NCBI GenBank assembly: GCA_964565715.1
Contig: CAZMGG010000054.1
Span: 1-33,853, forward strand
From: CAZMGG01 sp964565715
GTDB taxonomy: Bacteria > Planctomycetota > UBA1135 > UBA2386
Length of the DNA: 33,853 nucleotides
Direction: 5' to 3'
This document shows positions 1 to 6,827 of this stretch, one piece after another. The notes under the pieces were generated by a model, which saw nothing but the letters and a program-made list of their open reading frames with translations, ran no database searches and was not told the DNA's origin. The stretch's first letter is position 1, and each line of letters begins with the position of its first letter. A program made the translations under genes and the position numbers.

Positions 1-460
1 TCATCAGCGGCACCGGATTCATGAAGTGCATGCCGATGACCTGGGCCGGGCGCTTGGTGCCGGCGGCCAGCACGGTGATCGAGATCGACGAGGTGTTGCT
101 GGCCAGGATGGCGTCCGCCGGCGCCTTCGCATCGGCGGCGGCGAACACCTTGCGCTTGACCTCGAGGTTCTCGGTCACCGCCTCCACCACCAGTTCGACC
201 TTGCCGAGCACGTCCATGTCGGTGGTGCCGGTGAGGCGGCCGCGGATCTCGCCGACCTGCGCCTCGGTGAGGGTGCCCTTCTGGGCGAAGCGCTGCAGGC
301 TCTTGTCGATGGCGGCGACGCCGCGATCGACGAACTCCTGCTTGATGTCGACCATGAAGGTCGGGACGCCGCAGCTGGCGAAGGTCTGGGCGATGCCGTT
401 GCCCATGGTGCCGGCACCGATCACGGCGACGGCCCTGGGGAGGTTGGCTGAGGTGCTCAT
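1..460 (-). CDS. hbd: 3-hydroxyacyl-CoA (3-hydroxybutyryl-CoA) dehydrogenase, partial
   Basis: NAD(P)-dependent oxidation of 3-hydroxyacyl-CoA to 3-ketoacyl-CoA, or the reverse. The window holds the N-terminal 153 residues; the gene runs off the left edge. My translation of the minus strand from ATG at 460 starts MSTSANLPRAVAVIGAGTMG, giving the Rossmann dinucleotide loop GAGTMGNGIAQ at about residues 16-26. Further in are VVEAVTENLEVK, ASNTSSIS and IGMHFMNPVPLM, the family hallmarks including the catalytic His in the HFMNP block. A strong Shine-Dalgarno (AGGAAGGAG) sits about 8 nt before the ATG. The thiolase stop is only 15 bp upstream on the same strand, so the two are one operon catalysing successive steps between acetyl-CoA and 3-hydroxybutyryl-CoA. 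The direction (beta-oxidation, butyrate or polyhydroxyalkanoate) cannot be told from the sequence. Confidence 0.95.
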   Translation of the reverse strand, partial: MSTSANLPRAVAVIGAGTMGNGIAQTFASCGVPTFMVDIKQEFVDRGVAAIDKSLQRFAQKGTLTEAQVGEIRGRLTGTTDMDVLGKVELVVEAVTENLEVKRKVFAAADAKAPADAILASNTSSISITVLAAGTKRPAQVIGMHFMNPVPLM

Positions 461-475
461 GCAAGGGTCTCCTTC

Positions 476-1660
476 CTACAGGGCCTCGACCGCCATCACC
501 ACGGCGTTGCCGCCGCCGAGGCACAGCCCGGCCAGGCCGCGCGCCTTCCGGCGCGTGCGCAGCGCGTGGATCAGCGTGGTCAGCACGCGGGCGCCGCTGC
601 AGCCGATCGGGTGGCCGAGCGCGACGGCGCCGCCGTGCACGTTCCAGCGGGACGGATCGGCCTCGAGCTGGCGCTGCAGCGCCACCATCTGCACCGAGAA
701 GGCCTCGTTCATCTCGATCAGGTCGAAGTCGCCGATGCCGCACTGCAGCAGCGCGCACAGCTTCCGGGTGGCGACCTCCGGCGCCATCATGACCCACTCC
801 GGCGCCAGCCCGCCGGTGGCGTAGCCGAGCACCCGGGCCAGCGGCTGCAGGCCCTGGGCCCTGGCCCAGTCCTCGTCGCACACCACCAGGGCCGCGGCGC
901 CGTCGTTGATCGAACTGGCGTTGCCGGCGGTGACCGTGCCGCCCTCCTTCTGGAAGGCCGGCCGCAGCTTCGCCAGCGCCTCGACGGTGCTGTCGGCGCG
1001 GGGGCCCTCGTCGGCGGCCACCGTGGTGACGTCGCCCTTCCGGCCCTTCACCTCGACCGGCACCAGCTCCTGCTGGAAGTGGCCGGCCTGCTGGGCCGCC
1101 ACCGCCTTCCGGTGGCTGTCGGCGGCGTAGGCGTCCTGCTCCTGGCGGGTGACCTTGTACTTCTGGGCCACCAGCTCGCCGGTGTTGCCCATGTGGAAGT
1201 CGTTGTAGTGGTCCCACAGACCGTCCCAGACGATGCCGTCGAGCGCCTGGGCGTGGCCGAGACGCGTGCCGGCGCGGGCCGTCGGCAGGTAGTAGGGGGT
1301 GTTGCTCATCGACTCCATGCCGCCGGCCACCGCCACCTTCAGGTCGCCGGCCTTGATGGCCTGGGCGGCGAGCATCACGGTCTTCAGGCCGGAGCCGCAC
1401 ACCTTGTTGATGGTGACGGCGGCCACCGCGTCGGGGATGCCGGCCAGCCGAAGGCTCTGCCGCGCCGGGTTCTGGCCCAGCCCCGCCTGCAGCACGCAGC
1501 CCATCAGCACCTCCTCGACGGCGTCCGGCGCCACCTTCGCCCGGGCCAGGGCGGCCTTCACGGCGAGGCCGCCCAGCTGCGGCGCGGTGAAGCCCTGCAG
1601 GGCTCCCTGGAACTTGCCGATCGGGGTGCGGCAGGCGGAGACGATGACGGGACGACCCAT
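476..1660 (-). CDS. acetyl-CoA acetyltransferase (thiolase)
   Basis: Condenses two acetyl-CoA to acetoacetyl-CoA, or cleaves 3-ketoacyl-CoA. The 394 residues match the usual thiolase length of about 390. Seen: VIVSACRTPIGKF near the N-terminus, the nucleophilic Cys88 in INKVCGSGLK, GNASSINDGAAA, the catalytic His in GGAVALGHPIGCSG and the second Cys in GLCLGGGNAVV. The reading frame extends to a Met at 1696, but I chose 1660. The family starts there, and the best -10 hexamer (TAGAAT, 1695-1700) overlaps the upstream Met, which would exclude it from the transcript. It is first in an operon with the 3-hydroxyacyl-CoA dehydrogenase. Whether it is a biosynthetic (AtoB/PhaA) or degradative (FadA) type is not decided by the sequence alone; the neighbour favours a C4 pathway. 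Confidence 0.95.
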   Translation of the reverse strand: MGRPVIVSACRTPIGKFQGALQGFTAPQLGGLAVKAALARAKVAPDAVEEVLMGCVLQAGLGQNPARQSLRLAGIPDAVAAVTINKVCGSGLKTVMLAAQAIKAGDLKVAVAGGMESMSNTPYYLPTARAGTRLGHAQALDGIVWDGLWDHYNDFHMGNTGELVAQKYKVTRQEQDAYAADSHRKAVAAQQAGHFQQELVPVEVKGRKGDVTTVAADEGPRADSTVEALAKLRPAFQKEGGTVTAGNASSINDGAAALVVCDEDWARAQGLQPLARVLGYATGGLAPEWVMMAPEVATRKLCALLQCGIGDFDLIEMNEAFSVQMVALQRQLEADPSRWNVHGGAVALGHPIGCSGARVLTTLIHALRTRRKARGLAGLCLGGGNAVVMAVEAL

Positions 1661-1694
1661 GGGCGCTCGGGGATGCGGGGGAAAAAGGGCCGGC

Positions 1695-1700
1695 ATTCTA
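1695..1700 (-). promoter_or_regulatory. -10 element of the thiolase operon
   Basis: On the minus strand the hexamer is TAGAAT, five of six matches to TATAAT. It would place the transcription start near 1688 and give a leader of about 28 nt before the ATG at 1660. No good -35 lies 17 nt upstream, so an activator may help. A small inverted repeat, AGACC-TAC-GGTCT at 1730-1742, lies just upstream and could be an operator. Confidence 0.5.
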
Positions 1701-1777
1701 TGCCGCGCCGCCGGGGGAGCCCAGCGCGGAGACCTACGGTCTTCGGACCCGTTGCCATGCGGCTAGCCGCACGCCCC

Positions 1778-2149
1778 TCAGTACTCGGACAGCGGCTGGC
1801 GGCCGGCGAAGCCGCCGTCGAGGGCGTGCCAGTGGCCGACGCGATCCTCGCCGAGCCGCCAGCACAGGTAGACCTCCTCGTCGCCGCGGCGGGCGCGGAA
1901 GTCGATCAGGCCGGTCAGCGGGTCCTTCAGTTCGACGCCCAGCGCGTCGAGTTCGCTCACCAGCGATTCGAAGCGCTCCCGCAGGTCGTGCAGGCGGTCC
2001 TCGACCGCGGTCGGCGGCGCGCCGCCGCGGTCCTGGTCCGGCGGCCACAGCCGCTGGATCTCGCGGGCCACCTGCTGCACGTCGTCGACGATGCGCCGCA
2101 CCAGCGGCAGGCTCCGATTGGCCAGGTCGGGGGTGTAGAGGCGACGCAT
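1778..2149 (-). CDS. DUF2203 family protein
   Basis: Small soluble protein of 123 residues; its function is unknown in the family. The N-terminus (YTPDLANRSLPLVRRIVDDV) matches the 'ANrlLPll' helix typical of DUF2203, and the C-terminus has ELKDPLTGLIDFRAR, VYLCWRLGED and HWHALDGGFAGRQPL, the characteristic 'G-x-DF ... LCW-x-GE ... WH-x-x-x-GFAGRqp' signature. The open frame extends upstream to 2326 but runs through tRNA-Ala, so the first Met after the tRNA (2149) is the real start. It lies 49 bp downstream of the tRNA on the same strand with a strong hairpin between. No Shine-Dalgarno is visible. Confidence 0.85.
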   Translation of the reverse strand: MRRLYTPDLANRSLPLVRRIVDDVQQVAREIQRLWPPDQDRGGAPPTAVEDRLHDLRERFESLVSELDALGVELKDPLTGLIDFRARRGDEEVYLCWRLGEDRVGHWHALDGGFAGRQPLSEY

Positions 2150-2163
2150 GAGGGGAGCGACTT

Positions 2164-2191
2164 CCCGCGGAGGACCGTGGTCCTCCGCGGG
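2164..2191. terminator. 13-bp perfect inverted repeat after tRNA-Ala
   Basis: Arms CCCGCGGAGGACC (2164-2176) and GGTCCTCCGCGGG (2179-2191) are separated by only 2 nt, forming a very stable hairpin directly 3' of tRNA-Ala and 5' of the DUF2203 start. There is no uninterrupted T-tract on either side, so it is either a non-canonical terminator or a processing or RNA-stability element between the tRNA and the downstream gene. Confidence 0.45.
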
Positions 2192-2198
2192 CGTCTTC

Positions 2199-2274
2199 TG
2201 GTGGAGCCGAGGGGATTCGAACCCCTGACCTCTACGTTGCGAACGTAGCGCTCTACCAACTGAGCTACGACCCC
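2199..2274 (-). tRNA. tRNA-Ala (anticodon CGC)
   Basis: A 76-nt cloverleaf including an encoded CCA end. The acceptor stem is GGGGTCG/CGGCTCC and contains the G3-U70 pair that is the alanine identity element. The D-arm is AGCTCAGTTGGTAGAGC, the anticodon stem-loop is CTACG-TTCGCAA-CGTAG (anticodon CGC, reading GCG), and the T-loop is GTTCGAATC. GCG is a frequent codon in such a GC-rich genome. Confidence 0.97.
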
Positions 2275-2321
2275 GCAGCGATCGCCGGGCAGGGGGCCCG
2301 GCGACCCACGAGGGGCGCGGC

Positions 2322-2350
2322 ACCATAGCGACCCGGCGCCTCGGGGAAAA
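2322..2350 (-). promoter_or_regulatory. putative promoter of tRNA-Ala
   Basis: On the minus strand TTTTCC (2345-2350), a 17-bp spacer, then TATGGT (2322-2327), about 47 bp upstream of the mature tRNA 5' end. The -35 is weak. The same 11-mer GCTATGGTGCC recurs at the hppA promoter near 33124, which supports it as a real -10 context. Confidence 0.45.
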
Positions 2351-2376
2351 GAGGAGATCGGCGGCTGCGATCCGAC

Positions 2377-3528
2377 TCAGCGAGGCGGGGCCGCCAGCAG
2401 GCGGCCCGGCCGCGGCGCCCCCTCGGGCCGCAGACCGGGCACTCGGCCGCGCTCGACGTCGGGCAGCCGCCGGCCGGTGGGGCGCAGGGCGACGCCATCG
2501 GCGAGCCGGGTCACGCCGTGGCCGAGCACCACGGGTCCGTGCACCGTGGTGTCGGCGTTGAGGTGGAGTTCGCCGTCCACCAGCAGGCCTGCCCCGACCT
2601 CCAGAACGGGGCCGGGCTCGCCGGGCAGGCCGAGCCAGACGCCGCCGGCCCCCTCGATCGGCCCGCGGAACGGCTCGGGCCCGAGCAGCCCATCACCCGC
2701 GGACCAGCGCCCATTCCCATCCCGGTCGGCGAACGGCCGGCCGGCGGCAGCATCGGTGGCCAGCAGCAACCGGCCCGGCCCCACCACCGTCACCGACCGC
2801 CCGAGGTAGAGATTCCCCCGCACCACCACGGTCAGGTCCCGCGCCAGCCGCAGGGTCAGGGGCCCGGTGCCGCACAGCCACAGGTTGCCGGGCACCACCA
2901 CGACTCCGGTGGCGGGCTCCAGGGCCAGTTCCGCCCGGCCGGCCCCCCAGGTCAGGTCCTCGGCATCGGTCCCCGCCGCCAGGTGCAGCAGCCCCACCGC
3001 GGGATCGCGGGCGAAGCCCAGGGTCGACAGGGCCTCGACGTGCCGTTCGGGAACCAGCAGCCGGGGCCGGGCAGCGGCCGGCGGTCGCGGCGCCGCGGCC
3101 AGGTCCGGCGGCAGGGGTGCTGCGCCGAACACGGTCAGCGGCTCGCGCAGGGCAGCAGGCGCGCCGCCGGGCAGCGCTTCGCACCAGAACTCGTGCGCCC
3201 GGCCGGCGCGCCCCTGCACGGCGACCCGCAGCCCGCCATCGCCCGCCGGCGTGGCCGTGCAGACCAGGCTCCCGAGCCGCACCACCACCGCATCGCTCCG
3301 GCCGAGGTCCACCTCCCCGGCCCGCAGCAGGTCGGCGGCGACCTGTTCGGCGCAGAGCCTGGCCTGCGCCTGGTCCGTCTCGGCCTGCACCGCCTCGGCG
3401 GCGCGCAGGGCCGCCGCCACCGGTCGCAGGGCCAGCACGACGAGCACGAAGCTCGCCCAGGACGCCAGCAGCAGCGGCGAGTCCACCAGCCAGCGCCAGT
3501 GGAACGGCGCCCGGGGCCGGCCGCGCAT
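2377..3528 (-). CDS. membrane-anchored beta-rich protein with an EF-hand-like loop
   Basis: A 383-residue protein I do not recognise. Residues about 16-40 are one hydrophobic helix after a basic N-terminus, followed by a heptad-like helix (to about 62); this layout recalls a pseudopilin or PilX-like minor pilin, but there is no clear prepilin cleavage site. Residues about 200-345 are short repeating strands (VVVPGNLWL, VVVRGNLYLG, GLLVDGELHL) resembling a beta-solenoid or bactofilin-type fold. DRDGNGRWSAGD at 268-279 looks like a dockerin-type calcium loop. The start overlaps the previous gene's stop (TGATG). It is third in a three-gene operon with a 90-residue one-TM protein and a HAMP-like protein, so an envelope or pilus-related complex is a reasonable guess only. 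Confidence 0.7.
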   Translation of the reverse strand: MRGRPRAPFHWRWLVDSPLLLASWASFVLVVLALRPVAAALRAAEAVQAETDQAQARLCAEQVAADLLRAGEVDLGRSDAVVVRLGSLVCTATPAGDGGLRVAVQGRAGRAHEFWCEALPGGAPAALREPLTVFGAAPLPPDLAAAPRPPAAARPRLLVPERHVEALSTLGFARDPAVGLLHLAAGTDAEDLTWGAGRAELALEPATGVVVVPGNLWLCGTGPLTLRLARDLTVVVRGNLYLGRSVTVVGPGRLLLATDAAAGRPFADRDGNGRWSAGDGLLGPEPFRGPIEGAGGVWLGLPGEPGPVLEVGAGLLVDGELHLNADTTVHGPVVLGHGVTRLADGVALRPTGRRLPDVERGRVPGLRPEGAPRPGRLLAAPPR

Positions 3529-3800
3529 CACGGCCCCTCCGCGGGCACGAGGCGCAGCGCCGGTTCGGTGCCGCTGCGCTCGACGGCGAAGCCGGGGAAC
3601 AGCCCGTCGGCGTCGAGCACGAGCCCCGGCGTGCCCGGCCCATCGGCGGCGTGGAGCGCCGCCAGTCGTTGGCGGCGTTCCTCGGTGCGGGCTTCCAGCC
3701 GCTCGGCCCCGAGCCGCAGCGCACCGCTGCAGAACAGGGCCATGCCCACGACCAGGCCGGCGCACAACCGCTCGAGCGCCGGGCCACGCACCTGGGTCAT
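3528..3800 (-). CDS. small single-TM protein of the HAMP/pseudopilin-like operon
   Basis: A 90-residue protein that I cannot assign. It starts MTQVRGPALERLCAGLVVGM, has one hydrophobic helix (about residues 10-32), then a charged helical stretch (ERLEARTEERRQRLAAL) and a short polar tail. The ATG overlaps the stop of the HAMP-like gene by four bases (ATGA), and its own stop overlaps the next start (TGATG), so translation of the three is probably coupled. The topology resembles a minor pseudopilin or a bitopic assembly factor, but no diagnostic motif is present. Confidence 0.65.
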   Translation of the reverse strand: MTQVRGPALERLCAGLVVGMALFCSGALRLGAERLEARTEERRQRLAALHAADGPGTPGLVLDADGLFPGFAVERSGTEPALRLVPAEGP

Positions 3801-4321
3801 GGCGCCACCTCGCTGACGGCGCCCACGGGCGCCGGCGGCGGCGGCAGGCCTTCCAGTTCGACCACGTCGCCGCCGGTGGTGGCGCCGTCTGGCGGATTCC
3901 GGTTGAGCCACTCGACCAGTTCGTTGACCTCCGTGGCGAGACCGCGCAGGAGGTCGCCGTGGCGCAGATGCGCGCGCACCGTGAGGTCCCCGGTGCGGAT
4001 CCGCCGCAAGGTCTGGATCAGCCGGTACTCCGGGCCGGCCACGCGGTGCGCCACCCGCATGGCCTGCACGACGACCACCGCCAGGCTGACCAGCAGGAAG
4101 CCGCCGCCGACCACCGCCAGCATGCCGTCGTCGAGCCAAGCCGCGCCGCCGCGTTCGACGGCGCCCAGCAGGTGGCCGGCGCAGACGGTGAGGCCCACCA
4201 TCGCCGCCAGCAGCAGCAGCACGGGCACGGCGACGCCGAGCCGCAGCAGTTCCCCGCCCTGGGGGCCGAGCTGCCATTGCCGCCGCTGCTTCCAACCCCT
4301 GTCCGCTGCCCGTCGTCGCAT
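3797..4321 (-). CDS. small HAMP-domain membrane protein without output domain
   Basis: A 174-residue protein with a basic N-terminus, two hydrophobic helices (about 28-52 and 66-90) and then a HAMP-like segment (about 91-140): GPEYRLIQTLRRIRTGDL followed by LRHGDLLRGLATEVNEL. The 'GP-x-x-R-x3-L-x2-I-x2-GDL-x-x-x-x-x-LR-x-x-D' pattern is that of stand-alone HAMP proteins. There is no kinase or methyl-accepting domain; the C-terminus is a proline-rich tail. It heads the operon running down to 2377. ATG at 4321 is preceded directly by an in-frame GTG at 4324, and either could be used. It diverges from the MinD-like ATPase gene across about 120 bp. The role is unknown; signal relay or assembly of the downstream anchored proteins is inference. 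Confidence 0.75.
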   Translation of the reverse strand: MRRRAADRGWKQRRQWQLGPQGGELLRLGVAVPVLLLLAAMVGLTVCAGHLLGAVERGGAAWLDDGMLAVVGGGFLLVSLAVVVVQAMRVAHRVAGPEYRLIQTLRRIRTGDLTVRAHLRHGDLLRGLATEVNELVEWLNRNPPDGATTGGDVVELEGLPPPPAPVGAVSEVAP

Positions 4322-4441
4322 CACCCTGGCCCTGTCCCGCCGCCACCACCGGTGTCGGATTTCGCGTCACCCCGACGCGTGGGGCGTGGATCGGCGGTCG
4401 GGCGGCAGGCGTTGAGCCGGCCCGCCGCCGGACGTCTCAAG

Positions 4442-5338
4442 ATGGAAAGCACAAGACCGGAGCCCCGCCCTGCCGATGAAGCCCGCGGTCCGGCGCAGGT
4501 GCCGGATCGGGAGCAGAAGGTGCAAACAGCCACCAATCAGAAGGGTCCTTCGCCCAACCAGGCCACGATCTTCGCCATCACGTCCGGCAAGGGCGGCGTC
4601 GGCAAGACCTCGGTGTCGGTCAATCTCGCCACCGAGTTCAGCCGTCGCGGCTACCGCACGATCGTGCTGGACGCCGACCTCGGCCTCGCCAACGCGCACA
4701 TCCTGGCGGGCATCAAGCCCGCCAAGACGCTGTCGGACTACGTCGAGGGCAAGGCCGCGCTGGCGGAGATCATCGAGACCGGCCCGCACAAGGTGAAGTT
4801 CATCTCCGGCGGCAGCGGCGTGAAGGAGATGGCCAACCTGGACGACGGCGGACGCGCCAAGATCCTGCAGGCGATCGGCGAGCTGCGACCGCACTGCGAT
4901 CTGATCATCCTCGACACCGGCGCCGGCGTGTCGAAGGGCGTGACCGACTTCGTGTCGGTCAGCGATCACACGATCGTCGTGACGACCAGCAACTTCGCGG
5001 CGATCGCCGACGCCTACGGCATCATCAAGGTGATGGTGCAGGAGGGCTACAAGTCGGCAATGCACTGCATCGTCAACCGCGTGCGGTCGCCGGAAGAGGC
5101 CGAGCAGGTCTACCTGAAGCTGAAGGGCTGCACGGAGCGGTTTCTGGGTTTCGACCTCAACTGGCTCGGGCTGCTGCCGGAAGATAACTCCGTGGAGGGC
5201 GCTGTGTTGAAGCGGTTGCCCTTCTGCGAGGCCTTCCCCAACAGCGTGGCCACCAGGTACCTGGCGAAGCTGGTCACGGCACTCGAGCGATTCGTCGCCT
5301 CGAAGCCGAAGACGGCGGCGCCCGGCGCGGGACGCTGA
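4442..5338 (+). CDS. MinD/ParA-family ATPase, FlhG (FleN)-like
   Basis: A 298-residue deviant Walker-A ATPase. The motif SGKGGVGKTSVSVNLATEF contains both the signature Lys and the P-loop Lys. VLDADLGLANAHILAG (switch I/A') and LIILDTGAGVSKGVTDFV (Walker B) follow. The C-terminal region GFDLNWLGLLPEDNSVEGAV matches the FlhG/FleN pattern better than MinD or Soj. These ATPases control the number or placement of flagella, pili or other polar machines; no flagellar genes are visible here, so the client is unknown. ATG 4442 has no Shine-Dalgarno; an in-frame GTG at 4520 is preceded by GGGAG 6 nt upstream and would remove 26 disordered residues, so it may be the true start. The gene is followed by the HU-like gene on the same strand. 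Confidence 0.88.
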   Translation: MESTRPEPRPADEARGPAQVPDREQKVQTATNQKGPSPNQATIFAITSGKGGVGKTSVSVNLATEFSRRGYRTIVLDADLGLANAHILAGIKPAKTLSDYVEGKAALAEIIETGPHKVKFISGGSGVKEMANLDDGGRAKILQAIGELRPHCDLIILDTGAGVSKGVTDFVSVSDHTIVVTTSNFAAIADAYGIIKVMVQEGYKSAMHCIVNRVRSPEEAEQVYLKLKGCTERFLGFDLNWLGLLPEDNSVEGAVLKRLPFCEAFPNSVATRYLAKLVTALERFVASKPKTAAPGAGR

Positions 5339-5357
5339 AGGGGCGGGTGGAGAGGAA

Positions 5358-5376
5358 CGCGGGCCGCCGGCCCGCG
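5358..5376. other. GC hairpin between the ATPase and HU genes
   Basis: CGCGGGCC, a 3-nt loop, then GGCCCGCG forms an 8-bp perfect stem in the 71-bp gap between the MinD-like gene and the HU gene. There is no T-tract. It could attenuate read-through or protect mRNA ends. Confidence 0.35.
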
Positions 5377-5409
5377 GGGAACGCCATTCAGGGAACAAGA
5401 GGGACTGGG

Positions 5410-5856
5410 ATGACGCGAGTGACCAAGCAGGATGCGTCCGCCAACGACGGCCGCATGGATCAGGCGAACCGCGCCAACAACGTGATCGACGACGGCGGCG
5501 ACGACTTCGGCCGTCAGGCCAACAAGGGCATCGTCGCCGACGCGGTCGCCGAGGAGCTGAACGTGCCGCGCCGGGCGGCCGCACGCGTCCTCGACGCCGT
5601 GCTGGACGCGATGCGCGAGTTGCTGCGGGCCCGCGGCAAGGTCGCGGTGAAGGGCTTCGGCACCTTCGAGCGCCGCATCCGCAAGGGCCGTGCCTACAAG
5701 CACCCGCTGACCGGCGAGAGCATCGACGTCGCCAACAAGGAGACGATCATCTTCAAGCCGAGCGACCAGATGATCCACGACACGCGCACCTCGGCCACGC
5801 CGAAGGCGCGGAAGCCGCAGGGCAGCCCCACCGACGACATCCTGTTCAAGGGCTGA
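5410..5856 (+). CDS. HU/IHF-family DNA-binding protein with N- and C-terminal extensions
   Basis: A 148-residue histone-like protein. The HU core occupies about residues 37-125: NKGIVADAVAEELNVPRRAA (helices 1 and 2), VAVKGFGTFERR (the conserved GFGTF turn) and the DNA-wrapping arm GRAYKHPLTGESIDVANKE with the tip proline, ending IIFKPSDQM. Typical HU is about 90 residues, so the acidic or Asn-rich N-terminal 36 residues and the basic, disordered C-terminal tail of about 25 are extra. I chose ATG 5410 over the frame's first codon at 5347 because AAGAGGG lies about 8 nt upstream and the intervening residues look non-coding. It bends and compacts DNA in the nucleoid; the extensions may tune binding. 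Confidence 0.9.
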   Translation: MTRVTKQDASANDGRMDQANRANNVIDDGGDDFGRQANKGIVADAVAEELNVPRRAAARVLDAVLDAMRELLRARGKVAVKGFGTFERRIRKGRAYKHPLTGESIDVANKETIIFKPSDQMIHDTRTSATPKARKPQGSPTDDILFKG

Positions 5857-5863
5857 TCGTCGC

Positions 5864-5880
5864 GGGCACCGATGGTGCCC
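5864..5880. terminator. hairpin downstream of the HU gene
   Basis: GGGCACC-GAT-GGTGCCC is a perfect 7-bp stem beginning 7 nt after the HU stop codon. No T-tract follows, so it is a possible Rho-assisted terminator or 3' stabiliser. It lies just upstream of the putative promoter of the amidase gene. Confidence 0.4.
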
Positions 5881-5897
5881 CGGGCGGGCTGGCCCAG

Positions 5898-5903
5898 TAT
5901 CCT
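5898..5903 (+). promoter_or_regulatory. -10 element 8 nt before the amidase start codon
   Basis: TATCCT ends 8 nt before the GTG at 5912 and there is no Shine-Dalgarno. The transcript would begin at or within a base or two of the start codon, meaning leaderless. The -35 region is poor. Confidence 0.4.
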
Positions 5904-5911
5904 GGCGGACG

Positions 5912-6796
5912 GTGACCAGCCCCGAACAAGAACCCGATGACACGCTGACCGCGGCCTGCGTCCAGTGGGACGTCCGCCGCGGCGACGTCGCCGCCAACCT
6001 GACCACCGTCACCGACGGGCTGCGCCAGGCGGCGCAGGCCGGCGCCCGCCTGGCGGTGCTGCCGGAGCTGTGGTCGACGTCGTTCCTGGCCGACTTCCCG
6101 GCCGCCACGCTGGCGGCGGCCCAGGCCGCCGAGGCCGAGGTCCTGGCCCTGTCCGGCAGCCTCGGCCTGGTGATCATCGGCAGCAGCATCGAGGCCGCCG
6201 ACGGCCGGATGCACAACACCGCCCGGGTCTACGACCGCGGCCAGCAGATCGGCGCCTACCGCAAGATCCACCTGTTCTCGCCGATCGCCGAGGACCGGCA
6301 CTTCTGCGCCGGCGACGACGCCCTGGTGGTCGACACCAGCGTCGGCCGCATCGGCGTGCTGATCTGCTACGACCTGCGCTTCCCGGAGCTGGCCCGCCAC
6401 TACTTCCATCGCAATGCCCAGATCCTGGTGGTGCCCGGACAGTGGCCGGAGGCGCGTTCGGTGCACTGGCGCGCCCTGCTGCGGGCCCGGGCCATCGAGA
6501 ACGAGATGTACGTGGTGGGCTGCAATCGCCTGGGCCAGGAGCTGTCGCTGAAGAACAACACCGATGCGCTGGTCTTCCCCGGCGACAGCCGCATCATCGA
6601 TCCGACCGGCGAGATCCTGGCCTCGGGCAGCGGCGAACAGGGCGTGATCACCGCCGAACTGGAGGTGCGCAAGGCGCGCACCATCCGCCGGATCCTGCCG
6701 GTGGCCAGGGACCAGCGCCCCGAGGTCTACCGCAAGCTGTGGGACGCGGCCTGGCCCGACATGGCGCGCGCCGCCCGGTCGCTGCGCAAGCGCTGA
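5912..6796 (+). CDS. carbon-nitrogen hydrolase, omega-amidase (Nit2)-like
   Basis: A 294-residue nitrilase-superfamily amidase. The Glu-Lys-Cys triad is complete: Glu52 in LPELWS, Lys118 in YRKIHLFSP and Cys152 in LICYDLRFPE. The motif RFPELAR after the Cys and FCAGDDALVVD before it are typical of the omega-amidase branch, which hydrolyses alpha-ketoglutaramate or alpha-ketosuccinamate formed by glutamine or asparagine transaminases; other short-chain amides or deaminated glutathione (Nit1) are possible substrates. The start is GTG at 5912, with no earlier in-frame start that fits the family and a -10-like hexamer just upstream. It converges on the sigma factor gene with a 31-bp gap. Confidence 0.9.
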   Translation: MTSPEQEPDDTLTAACVQWDVRRGDVAANLTTVTDGLRQAAQAGARLAVLPELWSTSFLADFPAATLAAAQAAEAEVLALSGSLGLVIIGSSIEAADGRMHNTARVYDRGQQIGAYRKIHLFSPIAEDRHFCAGDDALVVDTSVGRIGVLICYDLRFPELARHYFHRNAQILVVPGQWPEARSVHWRALLRARAIENEMYVVGCNRLGQELSLKNNTDALVFPGDSRIIDPTGEILASGSGEQGVITAELEVRKARTIRRILPVARDQRPEVYRKLWDAAWPDMARAARSLRKR

Positions 6797-6827
6797 CCGG
6801 GCCGACGCCGCCGTTCAGGGTCGCCGG

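Noticed and set aside
21..824. Long plus-strand frames over the thiolase and dehydrogenase genes
   Set aside because: They are antisense shadows of two clear enzyme genes in GC-rich sequence; they have biased composition and no family motifs.
1758..1771. Palindrome TGCGGCTAGCCGCA near the end of the DUF2203 gene
   Set aside because: Perfect but short, with no T-tract and no second copy noticed; a chance GC palindrome is as likely as a terminator.
1957..2326. N-terminal extension of the DUF2203 frame
   Set aside because: It reads through tRNA-Ala and lacks family similarity; the first Met after the tRNA fits the family.
2518..3816. 432-residue plus-strand frame
   Set aside because: Rich in Gln, Arg, Gly and Pro as expected for the antisense of a GC-rich gene; the minus-strand genes in this area have overlaps and membrane helices that make sense.
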